NCBI GenBank assembly: GCA_963933885.1
Contig: CAWVWF010000007.1
Span: forward strand, 1-46,353
Source of the DNA: CAWVWF01 sp963933885
Lineage (GTDB): Bacteria > Bacteroidota > Bacteroidia > Flavobacteriales_C > GCA-002722245
Direction of reading: 5' to 3'
DNA length: 46,353 nucleotides
Part shown: piece by piece, positions 26,472 to 36,679 of the stretch
How positions within the stretch are numbered: the first letter of the stretch is position 1
How the letters are laid out: every line of letters begins with the position of its first letter
Made by a program: the position numbers and the translations under genes
Notes under the pieces: generated by a model
Told to the model about the DNA's origin: nothing
Databases searched by the model: none
The model's input: the letters and a program-made list of their open reading frames with translations, nothing else

Positions 26472-26713
26472 AAACAACCTAACTCACTCAATACAACTTG
26501 ATTACTATTCTAAACATCAAGTGATTTTCTTTGGTATTCTGAATCACATACAACACCATTTTTAATCCTTATTTCACTTTCAAAAAAGCGCTCTTTTTTT
26601 ATCTCATAGATAAAAGAAGTCCGTTTATCGGAAATCAATATTTATGGAACGAATTATATTGACTTTAACATAAAGTTATCGTAAATTCCAATACCGAAAA
26701 AAAAACTTTTAGA

Positions 26714-27325
26714 ATGAATCAATTATTATCGATTACATTAGCATTATTCTTAAGCTTAACAACTGTTGCAAATAATGAAATTTCCGAAATCCTTGAAGAC
26801 GGAAAACTGAGTGAAATGAGTGGTGATTACACATCAGCAATAAGCCAGTATAAGAAAGCAATCAAACTAGATGAGAACAACTATAACGCTCATTTATTCC
26901 TAGGTAATGTATACCATATCCAAAATGATTATGTTAATTCACTAATTCAATATAATGCTTCGATCTTTATAGATTCTAAAAAAGCAGATGCATATTTTTA
27001 TAGAGGAAACCTACAAATAGATCTAGGAAGCACTTTTGGTGCTGTTAATGATTATTCAAGGGCTATAGAGAAAGATCCAAACGTTATGCAATATTATATG
27101 TGTAGAGGATTTGCCCATTCTAACATGGGTGATTTTCACAACGCAGTTGATGATTACTCAATTGCAATTCAATTAGATCCTCAAAGCGCAACTTCATATT
27201 ATAGTATGGGAAAAGTTCAAGGAATGATTTCTGACTTCATGTTAGCTTGTGATAAAATCATTGAGATAAAAGATACAGGAAGTGTTAGAGCAGAAACAGT
27301 ACACATGAACTTTTGCTTGATCTAA
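26714..27325 (+). CDS. Secreted TPR-repeat protein
   Basis: A 203-residue protein with a signal peptide (QLLSITLALFLSLTTVANN) followed by four or five tetratricopeptide repeats with textbook spacing: GDYTSAISQYKKAIKLDENN, NDYVNSLIQYNASIFIDSKK, GSTFGAVNDYSRAIEKDPN and GDFHNAVDDYSIAIQLDPQS. TPR proteins of this size act as adaptors in the periplasm. A consensus-like -33 TTG and a weaker TAAATTCC lie about 30-60 bases upstream, so it may be transcribed separately from the MORN_2 genes. It is closed by its own terminator. Confidence 0.85.
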   Translation: MNQLLSITLALFLSLTTVANNEISEILEDGKLSEMSGDYTSAISQYKKAIKLDENNYNAHLFLGNVYHIQNDYVNSLIQYNASIFIDSKKADAYFYRGNLQIDLGSTFGAVNDYSRAIEKDPNVMQYYMCRGFAHSNMGDFHNAVDDYSIAIQLDPQSATSYYSMGKVQGMISDFMLACDKIIEIKDTGSVRAETVHMNFCLI

Positions 27326-27346
27326 AAAGAACATAACAAACTGAAT

Positions 27347-27372
27347 AAAAAGGACTTAACCGTCCTTTTTTT
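27347..27372 (+). terminator. Rho-independent terminator after the TPR gene
   Basis: Arms AAAAAGGAC (27347-27355) and GTCCTTTTT (27362-27370) with the six-base loop TTAACC, running into a T tract. It lies 22 bases after the TPR gene stop. Confidence 0.9.
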
Positions 27373-27462
27373 GTGTCTAAAAAGTTCTTAAATAAATACA
27401 ATTCACTATAACTAAAATACATATTAGTCGTACTGTAATTTAACAAACTAAAAATAGCCTCA

Positions 27463-29637
27463 ATGAAAAGCCAACTTTTACGAAAGACAATACTTTCTTT
27501 TCTTCTTGGAATCTCCCTAACTGGAATAACTCAAACAGATTCCTTAAGTCTGGATGATAAAAGTTCATATTATGCCTTATCGTTTGAAGAACTTCTTAAT
27601 TTAGAAGTAAAAGTTGCATCTAAAAAAGCTGAAAAGATTTCGGACGCTCCAGGAATGATAACATCATATGCCTCTTCCGATGTCGAAAGGTTTGGATATT
27701 ACACATTGAAAGATTTAGCTAATATAACTTCTGGATATAGTACCTTTTCTGCATTTGGAGAAACAAACATTGAAACTAGAGGACAAAAAGCAGGTTCATG
27801 GAATGCTTCAAAACACTTACTAATGATTGATGGTATTCCTGTTAATCATTCAAGGGCAAATTCTGCTCCTATGGAATATCAAGTTCCTTTGTTCTTTGCA
27901 GATAAAGTAGAATTTTTAAAAGGACCTGGTTCTGCTCTCTATGGTACTTCAGCTTTTTATGGTGTTATGAATATCCAGTCAAAAAAATTAAAAGAAGAAG
28001 GCGCATTTACAGAAACAAAAATAACATACGGTGACGCTGGAAGATCAAGAAGATTAATGAGTAATTCAATACTGAAAAACACAGTTGGAGAAACTAACTT
28101 AAGTTTTAGTTATTTCAAAAAAGGATTTTCAGGTGATGAATTAGGTGCAAATGGAGGAACGAAACATTTCAATAACGACAATTCAATGTTTTTAAATTCA
28201 TCATTCAAATTCACCTCTACTTCTTTAAAAGGAATTACTCTTGGAGTTATCTACATGAGAAGGAATTCTCATGCAGGGGAATTCTGGGGACCTACTCCTT
28301 CGCCATTAAATGAAGTGACATGGGAGCAATACATCCCATATTTGAAATATGAACTTGACATTAATGATAAGTTAAGTTTTAATTCTTACTTAAAATATAA
28401 CGGATCAACTGAAAAAAGCACTTATGGAGGAAGCTCAAATACACTAATTGCTTCATCCCAAATATTTGCAGGATATAACTTCACAACTGCCGACATTGAA
28501 GGATTAGCTGAAATTTCATATGAAATTAATGATAGATCAAATATAATTGTCGGTATTAATATCGATTCTAGAGAAGAACTTTCAAGTCCAACATCTTTTA
28601 GCTGGGAAATTAGAGCTCCCGCTGATACAACAATACCTTTACCTTATGAATTCAATACATTAACGTATTCTGGTCCAGTACGAGTTAACGTAGCCTCAGC
28701 TTTTGCACAATACAGCAATGAGTTCAATATTCTTGAAGGACTTATTCTAACAGCAGGAGGAAGATTAGACAATGGTTTTTCTCAAGCTGGTACTTATACT
28801 CAATTCTCTCCTAGAATAGGATTAGTTCAAAAACTAACAAGTAAGCTTAATATCAAAGCTTTATATGGTCAAGCCTTAAGAGTTCCAGGTGTTAAAGAAA
28901 TTGGACTAAATTTAGAAACAATTGATCTTATCAATAAAAATGGAGGTAATGGAAATACCAACGACATACCTGAGGTGGGAGCTGAAGTTATTAAATCATT
29001 TGAAGCAGGAATTAATTATAACAATAAAAAATTCAGTAGCGCGATGGCATGCTTTTATAACATTACCACGAATGCTCTAGATGGAACTCAATATTTCTAT
29101 ACCGATAAAAATGGTGAACCTCAAACACCTAACTATTTTGAAAATACCAATGGAGAAATAGTAGCGAAAGGTTTCGAAATCGATTTACAATATGCGATGA
29201 ATAAAAACTTTCGGATTATGTTAAATCATGCTTTTGCAAAAGCAATAATTAATGACACTACAGATTTCATTGATGTCCCTACCCAAAAAACAAATGCTGC
29301 AGTTACGTTCGTGCTTCCAGGCCGTTTCAAACTGGCAACAACTGCGATACTAAGACAAAACTGGGGCTACACAGTAACAGAAGACTCGTATAATAGTGAC
29401 GATGTTAAAATGAATAATAAGACAGAAATGGCAGGCTTCACAATGTTAGACTTAAATTTACAAATGCCTATTAATAAAAATTTTGGTATTGAATTTCAAG
29501 TTAGAAACCTTTTGGATACTCAATGGAAACAACCATCTTTACATGCCAACAACGTTGACGAACCACTACTTGGTCAAAACAGCATGATTCCACTGGCAAG
29601 AAGAAATTTCATGTTCTCAATTTATGGTAAATTCTGA
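27463..29637 (+). CDS. TonB-dependent outer-membrane receptor
   Basis: A 724-residue receptor: signal peptide (KTILSFLLGISLTGITQ), a plug domain at about 45-170 with typical features (ERFGYYTLKDLANITSGYS, IETRGQK, LMIDGIPVN, VEFLKGPGSALYGTSAFYGVMNI) and a 22-strand-type barrel ending in LARRNFMFSIYGKF with a C-terminal Phe. It lacks the carboxypeptidase-like N-terminal domain of SusC proteins, and no SusD follows, so it is a stand-alone receptor, for example for a siderophore, cobalamin or another metal complex. The ligand cannot be inferred. It is a single-gene unit. Confidence 0.93.
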   Translation: MKSQLLRKTILSFLLGISLTGITQTDSLSLDDKSSYYALSFEELLNLEVKVASKKAEKISDAPGMITSYASSDVERFGYYTLKDLANITSGYSTFSAFGETNIETRGQKAGSWNASKHLLMIDGIPVNHSRANSAPMEYQVPLFFADKVEFLKGPGSALYGTSAFYGVMNIQSKKLKEEGAFTETKITYGDAGRSRRLMSNSILKNTVGETNLSFSYFKKGFSGDELGANGGTKHFNNDNSMFLNSSFKFTSTSLKGITLGVIYMRRNSHAGEFWGPTPSPLNEVTWEQYIPYLKYELDINDKLSFNSYLKYNGSTEKSTYGGSSNTLIASSQIFAGYNFTTADIEGLAEISYEINDRSNIIVGINIDSREELSSPTSFSWEIRAPADTTIPLPYEFNTLTYSGPVRVNVASAFAQYSNEFNILEGLILTAGGRLDNGFSQAGTYTQFSPRIGLVQKLTSKLNIKALYGQALRVPGVKEIGLNLETIDLINKNGGNGNTNDIPEVGAEVIKSFEAGINYNNKKFSSAMACFYNITTNALDGTQYFYTDKNGEPQTPNYFENTNGEIVAKGFEIDLQYAMNKNFRIMLNHAFAKAIINDTTDFIDVPTQKTNAAVTFVLPGRFKLATTAILRQNWGYTVTEDSYNSDDVKMNNKTEMAGFTMLDLNLQMPINKNFGIEFQVRNLLDTQWKQPSLHANNVDEPLLGQNSMIPLARRNFMFSIYGKF

Positions 29638-29906
29638 ACAGTATAATTAATAAATTACTTAACCGTCATCAACTAAAATTCATGACGATGTTTTATGTAA
29701 AAAAGATTCTGATTTAACAGTTTCCCTGAACTTCAACTAAACCTTCTTGGTAGCTCTTTTCTATTTTAAAGGAAACTAATAATTATTACCTCATCAAAAA
29801 AACATCCCTTACCAATCGACAATTAGTAGAGCATAAAAAACAAATATCAAAACAACAAAGCTACTAGGCAGTTCATCACAAGATTTAGACTAATATGCAT
29901 TAAAGC
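29638..29906. other. Intergenic region, nothing identified
   Basis: AT-rich sequence between the receptor and the convergent giant gene. I see no frame, tRNA or repeat here. The terminator that follows is listed separately. Confidence 0.4.
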
Positions 29907-29942
29907 AAAAAAAACGCCTTGGCAACCCTCCAAGACGTTTTT
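29907..29942 (-). terminator. Terminator of the giant secreted-protein gene, possibly bidirectional
   Basis: An imperfect stem, ACGCCTTGG against CCAAGACGT with one mismatch, loop CAACCCT, A-rich on the left and T-rich on the right. On the minus strand it ends in eight T residues, 53 bases after the stop of the gene at 29995. On the plus strand it also has a T run and could stop read-through from the receptor gene. Confidence 0.75.
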
Positions 29943-29994
29943 AATCCAATATAACAAACCCTATCCTAATCTAAATTAGTCTAGTACTTTTAAT

Positions 29995-32900
29995 CTATTT
30001 TTTCTGAACCTCCTTAACAATCTCTTTTCCTGAGCTGTAAATTACTTTCAGCATATAATTACCTTTAGCTAGATCACTCATATCCAATCTAATAACATTT
30101 TCTGTCACTTTATCAGATAGAATTAATTTTCCTGTAACATCCATTAAGGTAATCTCATTAATATTCACTCCTTCAACTATTAATTCATTCTCAACTGGAT
30201 TAGGATAGAAATGTAACGATACCATATCAGACTCTTCTAGAGAAGTACACAAATCAACAACAGCTGAAATTTCATTTGAAACAACATCATTACTTGCTAA
30301 ACAAGTTAGAGATGAATTCACTTTCGCAGTTACTTTTTCACCATTTGAACCAGAGAAATCATAAGTTGTCCCTGTTCCATCAACTACTCCATCAATATAC
30401 CATGTTATAACAGAAGAATTCCCCCCATTACCAATTGTTGATTCAAAAGTCATCACCTCACTTACACAGATAGGCCAAGACGAACCATTTGGAATAGCAA
30501 TAGCAATCGTTGGATCTACATTAGCTAATAAACTCAAAGTAACACCAGACGATGTTACCGTATTAGGTAAAGAACATACTTCGTCTGAAGTTACTGTTAA
30601 AGTAACAACATCTCCATTTGACAATGAACTTGAAGAGAATGAAGCAATTGTTGAAACCTCAACAGTTCCTATTTTCCATGAATACGATGGAGTAGCACCT
30701 TCATTTGTTAATGTTGCCGAAATTTGAACTAAATCACCTTCACAAGTTGGCGAATTATCAAGCGAAATTGAAGCCGTAACAGCTTTACTTGCATCAGCAC
30801 TAATAACAACATAATTTGATTTAGACTCATTTACACCGTCAACAGTTAAAGAAGCAGCCTTGCTCCCTGCTGTTAAATACTTAACCGTATGAGGCCCAAC
30901 TCCACTTGCTGTTGCAGGACTTGCTCCAGAACCAAAGTCCCAAGCATATACAGAAGGAGTTCCTCCTGTTACATTAGCTGTAAAAATAATATCCTCACAA
31001 TTTGTAGTCGTCGTTACATCTGCAGAAAAATCAACAGTCATATTTGAACCAAAACAAAAAGCATTAGATGATGGAGAAGTATAATTTTGAACTTCCGTTT
31101 CAAAATAACTTGTTTTTCCATTTTCTTTAAATCCAAATACATCTGTATCATAAGAAACTGCACAAGAACCTAAATTATCCCATTGCCCCCACTGACCAGC
31201 AGTTGCAGGATCTTCTACTCCACACCATTTAGCTTCGTATAAAACCCCATTTCTTGCAACCTGATCACCAACACAATATTGTGTTCCTGAAGACCAAGCA
31301 GTAGCAGTACATTGTCCACTATTAAAAGCACTTGTCATCACAAAATCATAACACCCTTCTTGTAAACAAACCTCTTCTTGAAGTTCAGTACTCACAGTTG
31401 AAGCAGTTCCATAACTTCCAGATTTCACTACAGTTGAACCATCCTTTACTTCCCAAGCAAAAGACGTATTAGCAGATCTTTCCGTCATATATAAAGTATG
31501 AGCTGTTCCAAATGCTACAGTTGTACTCGAAGATTCTTCATCATTTGTATTTTTCTGATCAACTTGACCATTTGGTTCAGAAACTACAACCTTAACAACA
31601 TTACTTCCTTGTGTTGAATAAACAACTTGTGATAAAGTAATTACTTCAGTAGCGTTTGTAGCTAGATTAGCAGTATGATTAATTGTTTCAATTAAGTTAT
31701 TATTCAAAAACACTTCAATTTTTACTGAAGTAAGTACAACTCCCCCTTTATTTCGAAGAGTAAATTGAGGACTAACAGAACTTCCACATAAAGTTGAAGG
31801 TACATTAATCATATTCTCAGCAGCAGCATCATAATCTAAAACTTGACTACCATATATATCACTTTCCCATAACCCTCTTCCGTAGGTTCCTGCAAATATT
31901 TTATTAGATATATAGTTTATTTCCATTTCATACACTCTAGAATTAGCTAAACCATCATCAAATGTCACGTAATTACTCATCCCATCTTCTATGTATGAAA
32001 TAAAACCATTTCCTCCAATGTACAATCCATTTTCAGAATTGTCTTGCCATAAAGCACAATAGTAAGATGTATTAGGTAAATTCTTTGTGTAATTTGACCA
32101 ACTAGAACCAGCATCAGTAGAGATGTAAATTGTTGAAGAAGTTACTGCAACAACTCTTTCTGGATCATTAGGAGCAACATGAATATAGTTAATCGTTCCT
32201 CCAGGAGAGATCGCAGACCATGTTGTACCACCGTTCTTCGTTACTCTTAAAATAGCACTTTCAGCCGCATAAATATATTGATTGTTAGAAGGAGCAATTT
32301 TCAATTCATCTAAAGAACTTCCTCCAAAATTAGAAATTTGTTGCCAATTTGCTCCTTGAGTTGTACTCTTCCAAACTTCATTAAATCCAACATAAATTGT
32401 ATTCGAAACAGTAGGATCTTGCTCGAATGGAGTAACCCATGAACCAGAACCTGAAGGTTTAGTAATACTTGTTCTTGAATTCCCTTGATTTGTAGACTTA
32501 TACATTGATCCACTTTGAGATGTACCATAAAGAATTGTTGGATCACTCCAATCTACAAATGATTCCATTCCATCAGCTCCCAACCAATCTTTCCACTCTC
32601 TATTAGCACCTCTCATTACAGAAGTACCATTATCTTGAGATCCACCAGAGATCACATTAGGATCTGATTTTGAAACACCAATTCTATAAAATTCTCTATT
32701 TCCAATTCCAGTTGTTCTATCAACATAAGTTGCTGCTCCATCAGTTGAAGTATAAATACCTCCGTCACTTCCTACATACAATACATTACCGTGATACTTT
32801 AAAATATCAACATCTGCATGACAATAAGCTAACCCTTTATTTGCAACATTCGTTGGTGTCCAATCAGAAGTAGCTGTAAATGTTGTTCCTCCATTAGTAG

Positions 32901-34050
32901 ACTTCCATGTTAGTATTCCTGCAATATGAACTTCATTTTCATCAGTTGGACTACATGTAACATCCATATCTCTTGGTGCCTGTCCTGAATTATCATTTCC
33001 TGTAGTAGAATAACCAAAATAATTTATTGTAGAAGTATGTAATTGAGTAAAACTAGCTCCAGAATTTGTTGACTTATAAAATCCATCAAAAGACCCTGAT
33101 GCCTCTACAACATAAACAACACTAGGATTATCAGCCGTTACAGCCATCATCTTAGCACTTGTTCCAACTCCCGAGATAGTAGAGAAATTATCTCCTCCAT
33201 CAGTTGATTTATAAATACTATTACCTGAAAAATACACAACGCTAGGATCTCCAGGTTTAAATTCAATATCATACGCACTTGAGCTTGAGACTACTTGAGT
33301 CCAAGTAACACCTGCGTTTACCGACTTATACAATCCATTTGATGTACCATTCGCGGCAGCAAATAAGACACTTGGATTTGTCGGATGAATTAATATTCTA
33401 ATAATATCTCTAGATCCTGGAAAAGTCAATTCATTCCAAGTTGCTCCACCATCGGTTGATTTAAACATATCTCCATATGCCGATCCCCAGTAATAAATGT
33501 TTGAATTTACTGGATCGATTTCTAAAGACCAAACATTTACATTTTGAAAATCATCAGTTAAATTCGTCCAATTCACTCCGTTATTTGTCGTTTTCCAAAC
33601 TCCAGAATTAGGCCCACCAACAATGATATGGTTTAAATCAGACTCATCAATTCCAATTGAAGTAATACGTCCAACTCCCGGATTCCAACCTTGCGTTGCG
33701 TCCCAATAAGTTGGTCCTAATTCTTGCCAAGAACCAGAAGTACTTGTTGCTAATGTTTGAATATTGTTATTTGCTCTTTCTTTTGCTTTATAAGCGCGTA
33801 AACTTCTCATTTGATCGTTTTGTTTTACCAAAACGCCATCTACTTGCCGCTCTTTACCAGCAGCATAAAGCCAACGTTGAAACTGTTTATATCCAGTTCC
33901 TCTTCCTCTCCCGACATCATCGAAATGAGTTTCTGCAGATTTTTTAATTTGTTCAATTGAGTAAGTACCTTTTTGGATCATGTCCTGGTACTTTTGGGCG
34001 TGCAGAATACACGACACCGTTAATAGGCCAGCTATTAAGTAGGTTTTCAT
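29995..34050 (-). CDS. T9SS-secreted VPS10/BNR-type beta-propeller protein with chitin-binding-like, CARDB-like and PKD modules
   Basis: A 1351-residue exported protein. Order: signal peptide (KTYLIAGLLTVSCILHAQ); sortilin/BNR-type propeller repeats at about 105-745 (VWKTTNNGVNW, MFKSTDGGATW, LYKSVNAGVTW, IYKSTDGGDNF); a CARDB-like beta domain at about 745-840; a CBM5/12-like module at about 905-960 (AWSSGTQYCVGDQV, then GVLYEAKWCG and GQWGQWDNLG); a PKD-like domain at about 1015-1095 (YAWDFGSG); further Ig-like domains; and a type A T9SS sorting domain in the last 75 residues (FYPNPVENELIVEGV ... LAKGNYMLKVIYSSG). Related proteins include secreted glycosidases and adhesins; catalytic activity is not proved. 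The CBM suggests chitin or another polysaccharide at the cell surface. Confidence 0.9.
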   Translation of the reverse strand: MKTYLIAGLLTVSCILHAQKYQDMIQKGTYSIEQIKKSAETHFDDVGRGRGTGYKQFQRWLYAAGKERQVDGVLVKQNDQMRSLRAYKAKERANNNIQTLATSTSGSWQELGPTYWDATQGWNPGVGRITSIGIDESDLNHIIVGGPNSGVWKTTNNGVNWTNLTDDFQNVNVWSLEIDPVNSNIYYWGSAYGDMFKSTDGGATWNELTFPGSRDIIRILIHPTNPSVLFAAANGTSNGLYKSVNAGVTWTQVVSSSSAYDIEFKPGDPSVVYFSGNSIYKSTDGGDNFSTISGVGTSAKMMAVTADNPSVVYVVEASGSFDGFYKSTNSGASFTQLHTSTINYFGYSTTGNDNSGQAPRDMDVTCSPTDENEVHIAGILTWKSTNGGTTFTATSDWTPTNVANKGLAYCHADVDILKYHGNVLYVGSDGGIYTSTDGAATYVDRTTGIGNREFYRIGVSKSDPNVISGGSQDNGTSVMRGANREWKDWLGADGMESFVDWSDPTILYGTSQSGSMYKSTNQGNSRTSITKPSGSGSWVTPFEQDPTVSNTIYVGFNEVWKSTTQGANWQQISNFGGSSLDELKIAPSNNQYIYAAESAILRVTKNGGTTWSAISPGGTINYIHVAPNDPERVVAVTSSTIYISTDAGSSWSNYTKNLPNTSYYCALWQDNSENGLYIGGNGFISYIEDGMSNYVTFDDGLANSRVYEMEINYISNKIFAGTYGRGLWESDIYGSQVLDYDAAAENMINVPSTLCGSSVSPQFTLRNKGGVVLTSVKIEVFLNNNLIETINHTANLATNATEVITLSQVVYSTQGSNVVKVVVSEPNGQVDQKNTNDEESSSTTVAFGTAHTLYMTERSANTSFAWEVKDGSTVVKSGSYGTASTVSTELQEEVCLQEGCYDFVMTSAFNSGQCTATAWSSGTQYCVGDQVARNGVLYEAKWCGVEDPATAGQWGQWDNLGSCAVSYDTDVFGFKENGKTSYFETEVQNYTSPSSNAFCFGSNMTVDFSADVTTTTNCEDIIFTANVTGGTPSVYAWDFGSGASPATASGVGPHTVKYLTAGSKAASLTVDGVNESKSNYVVISADASKAVTASISLDNSPTCEGDLVQISATLTNEGATPSYSWKIGTVEVSTIASFSSSSLSNGDVVTLTVTSDEVCSLPNTVTSSGVTLSLLANVDPTIAIAIPNGSSWPICVSEVMTFESTIGNGGNSSVITWYIDGVVDGTGTTYDFSGSNGEKVTAKVNSSLTCLASNDVVSNEISAVVDLCTSLEESDMVSLHFYPNPVENELIVEGVNINEITLMDVTGKLILSDKVTENVIRLDMSDLAKGNYMLKVIYSSGKEIVKEVQKK

Positions 34051-34211
34051 AAGGCTATTTTAATTTAGTTAAGGGACTAACAAGTTAACATTTTTTTTAC
34101 AAGGCGACCAATTAAAAGTAGGGTAAATTCGACTTCCCTTGTTATATCTACGACACAAGGCTTCATTTATAAGATTAAACTTTTTATGAATCTGAATCTA
34201 ATACAGAAAAG

Positions 34212-34811
34212 ATGATATACGTAGAACTACAGTTAGCTAATATGGTAAGTAGGAGTTGTTTAAGACTCGTAAAACTATACTTCTCGAATATAGATGGAGT
34301 AGAAATCAGATCAGTTAGACTAGGTAATGCATCTATAGAGTATCAGTTTGATAAAATCCATCCACGTCAAATAGAAGTACACTTTGAGCGAATTGGATTT
34401 AAAGTAATAAAAGAAGAAAATGATCAAATAGTAGAGAAAATAAAAGCGGCTGCTATTGAATTAATCCACTGGAGTAACAACACAAATTCATTGATCAGAA
34501 ATTCTGATTATATCTCAGAAAAAATTGGACTTCCGTACACAAAATTGAGTAAGTTATTCTCTGAACATTATTCAATTACGTTAGAGAAATTTATCATTTT
34601 ATTAAAAATGGAAAAAGTTAAAACGATGCTACTAGAAAAAAACTATTCTCTAAGTGAAATTTCATATTACATGGGATATAGTAGTGTAAACTATTTGAGC
34701 AGCCAGTTTAAAAAAGCAACTGGACAAACTGTTTCTAAATTTAAGAAAGCTGCTAGCAGAGAAGATTTAATTCCTTTGGATGAAGTTTTAACGTCTCAAG
34801 TGTTCGCTTAG
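34212..34811 (+). CDS. AraC-type regulator with a degenerate HMA-like N-terminal domain
   Basis: 199 residues. Residues 1-70 have the fold pattern of a heavy-metal-associated domain (NMVSRSCLRLVKLYFS ... GVEIRSVRLGNASIEYQFD ... FERIGFKVI), but the metal-binding CxxC is reduced to SxxC. Residues about 95-185 form an AraC/XylS DNA-binding domain, with LSEISYYMGYSSVNYLSSQF as the second helix-turn-helix. Small HMA-AraC proteins are common in Bacteroidota. Loss of the first Cys suggests metal sensing is weak or gone. The gene end overlaps the convergent gene at 34788 by 24 bases. The target is unknown. Confidence 0.85.
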   Translation: MIYVELQLANMVSRSCLRLVKLYFSNIDGVEIRSVRLGNASIEYQFDKIHPRQIEVHFERIGFKVIKEENDQIVEKIKAAAIELIHWSNNTNSLIRNSDYISEKIGLPYTKLSKLFSEHYSITLEKFIILLKMEKVKTMLLEKNYSLSEISYYMGYSSVNYLSSQFKKATGQTVSKFKKAASREDLIPLDEVLTSQVFA

Positions 34812-35228
34812 AAGTTCCGTATCATCATCCATAAGTTTCACAACTTGGTCATCTGTCAGTAAACTCTGATCAAGACAAAGCCATAGCTTTGAAGCTCCTG
34901 AAAATTCAGCAAAATCCCTACATGTCTTTCGTTCTACAGAACAAAATGTCGCAATATTTCGATCTATCGGTTGTAATACAATTTGTATTTTTTTTTGTAG
35001 AAAATTTCCTTTTTGATCTAAAACATCATCAATTAATTCCATCAAAAATTCTTCAGCTATTAAAAAATCAGCGATCAACAATCTATCATTTGAGAAATCA
35101 ATTGATGAACTCTTTATTATGTTAGCCTTAGTTTCAATACATCTAACTTCAAGTTTATTCCTGCACAACCTTACATAAAGAGTAAGAGGAGGAAATAACT
35201 TATTAAAAAGTGGTTCAAGTAAGCCCAT
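34788..35228 (-). CDS. Hypothetical protein
   Basis: A 146-residue soluble protein starting MGLLEPLFNKLFPPLTLYVRL, with mixed strands and helices and no signal peptide. The early part (LYVRLCRNKLEVRCIETKAN) has a beta-hairpin pattern that recalls the first strands of actin-fold proteins, but the nucleotide-binding motifs are missing. Five cysteines are scattered without a metal motif. It converges on the AraC-type regulator, and the last eight codons of each gene overlap. It begins 38 bases after the stop of the SGNH hydrolase gene and could be its operon partner. Confidence 0.6.
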   Translation of the reverse strand: MGLLEPLFNKLFPPLTLYVRLCRNKLEVRCIETKANIIKSSSIDFSNDRLLIADFLIAEEFLMELIDDVLDQKGNFLQKKIQIVLQPIDRNIATFCSVERKTCRDFAEFSGASKLWLCLDQSLLTDDQVVKLMDDDTELLSEHLRR

Positions 35229-35265
35229 TCATAAAGCTAATATTTTAACCAAAAACGGGAGTACG

Positions 35266-36522
35266 CTATCTGTTAATTAATACTTTCAGGTTTGAACGAC
35301 CTTCTTTTTGATATATACTAACAATATAAGTTCCTGACACAACCTCATCTCCTATACTTAATAGCCCATTATTATAAAAGCTCTTAACAACCTTTCCGTT
35401 TAACCCAGTTACAATAACATTCACAATTTCATTGTTTGCTTTATCGTTGATATGAAATTCATTCCCATTATTCAAAATCGTCGGAAACACGGTCAAACTT
35501 GAAGCGTTAATATCATCAACTCCAGTTGGAGCATCTACTTTTATAGTATCTGTAAAGGTCCTAGATTCAGTATAGCCACATACATCCGTAATTTCTAATG
35601 TTACATTATGTTCACCAACTTGATTATAGGTAATCCCAGAAGGATTCTCATCGTTAGACACCCCATTAGAAGCACCTTCAAACGTCCAATTAAATTGATT
35701 TGGAAATGGCTCCATATAAACTGCTTCTGTAAACGAAACTGATTCGTTAAGCTGTAAATCAACAGCCGACATGCTAAATTTAACTTTTAAAATATTGTGT
35801 TCATATAAATCAGTCATTACAATATCAGAGGCTATTTGCTGACACTGAGTAGTCAGCGTAGTATTTAAAGGAGAATATGTCAATCCAATTGGTGTTACTT
35901 TATAAATTGTAGCATAAAAAACAAGAGCGCTTAAATAAGCACCAGTTGTATTTTGATGAGAACCATCTCCAGAATAAACTTCAATACCTTGTCTTGTTGC
36001 CTCGTGAAAAGCTTTTCCAACTGGTGAAACTCTACCAGGAACATATTTCCAAAGATCTTCATAGAAGTTCTCATAGTAATCTGCCATTTGATCATGGGTA
36101 TAGTTAATTTGAGTTAACCAAGAATTACCAGCCTTCCTAGCCCAAGTCATGTAAGTAATTACCTCAGTACATGAATTATTCGGCTTAATTTGTTCCAATA
36201 CAATTTTCTGAGCATACGTTGCTGTTGTGTTTGGATTTATCAATGGCATCTGACTTTGTTCTTGAAGAACTACGTAATCCCATTGGTGAGAATTTATCTT
36301 ACTTAATGAATTTGCATCAGCATAATGCTGACTTAACTGTTTTCCAGCAGGAACATAACTATCAATAAACAACGACTTCCCTGAAGCATTTGCTAAAGAG
36401 TTTAACATCCCAGGCACATCACCAGTGTATGTATAACTATTTCCTAAAAATAAAATTGAATCTGTTTGTGAGAAACCAAATACGGTAAAAAAACTAAGGA
36501 CTAAGGTTAAGGCTATTTTCAT
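35266..36522 (-). CDS. T9SS-secreted SGNH/DUF4886-like hydrolase with a PKD domain
   Basis: 418 residues: signal peptide (KIALTLVLSFFTVFGFSQ), an SGNH-hydrolase-like domain at about 20-250 with block I FLGNSYTYTGDVPG (Ser in GNS) and the later GDGSHQN motif holding the Asp-x-x-His pair, a PKD-like domain at about 255-330 (FNWTFEGASNG ... HNVTLEITDVCG), and a C-terminal type A T9SS sorting region (LTVFPTILNNGNEF ... VVSGTYIVSIYQKEG). The family includes esterases acting on acylated carbohydrates; the substrate here is unknown. It should be exported and anchored at or released from the cell surface. Confidence 0.85.
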   Translation of the reverse strand: MKIALTLVLSFFTVFGFSQTDSILFLGNSYTYTGDVPGMLNSLANASGKSLFIDSYVPAGKQLSQHYADANSLSKINSHQWDYVVLQEQSQMPLINPNTTATYAQKIVLEQIKPNNSCTEVITYMTWARKAGNSWLTQINYTHDQMADYYENFYEDLWKYVPGRVSPVGKAFHEATRQGIEVYSGDGSHQNTTGAYLSALVFYATIYKVTPIGLTYSPLNTTLTTQCQQIASDIVMTDLYEHNILKVKFSMSAVDLQLNESVSFTEAVYMEPFPNQFNWTFEGASNGVSNDENPSGITYNQVGEHNVTLEITDVCGYTESRTFTDTIKVDAPTGVDDINASSLTVFPTILNNGNEFHINDKANNEIVNVIVTGLNGKVVKSFYNNGLLSIGDEVVSGTYIVSIYQKEGRSNLKVLINR

Positions 36523-36679
36523 ATAATAGTTAACAAGAAAAAATTCGAATAGTTACAACCCTACCTTGTAATATTAAAAAATGCCTTTTTTCGGAATTTC
36601 ATAAAACATAATCGGAATAGTATAAATTATTCTTTGTTCTCAAGCGTCTTATTAGCACACACATTAAAAACTTATCCTC

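Noticed and set aside
26496..26522. Possible terminator after the MORN_2 gene (ACTTGAT/ATCAAGT)
   Set aside because: The 7-bp AT-rich stem has a 13-base loop and only a broken T tract, too weak to call.
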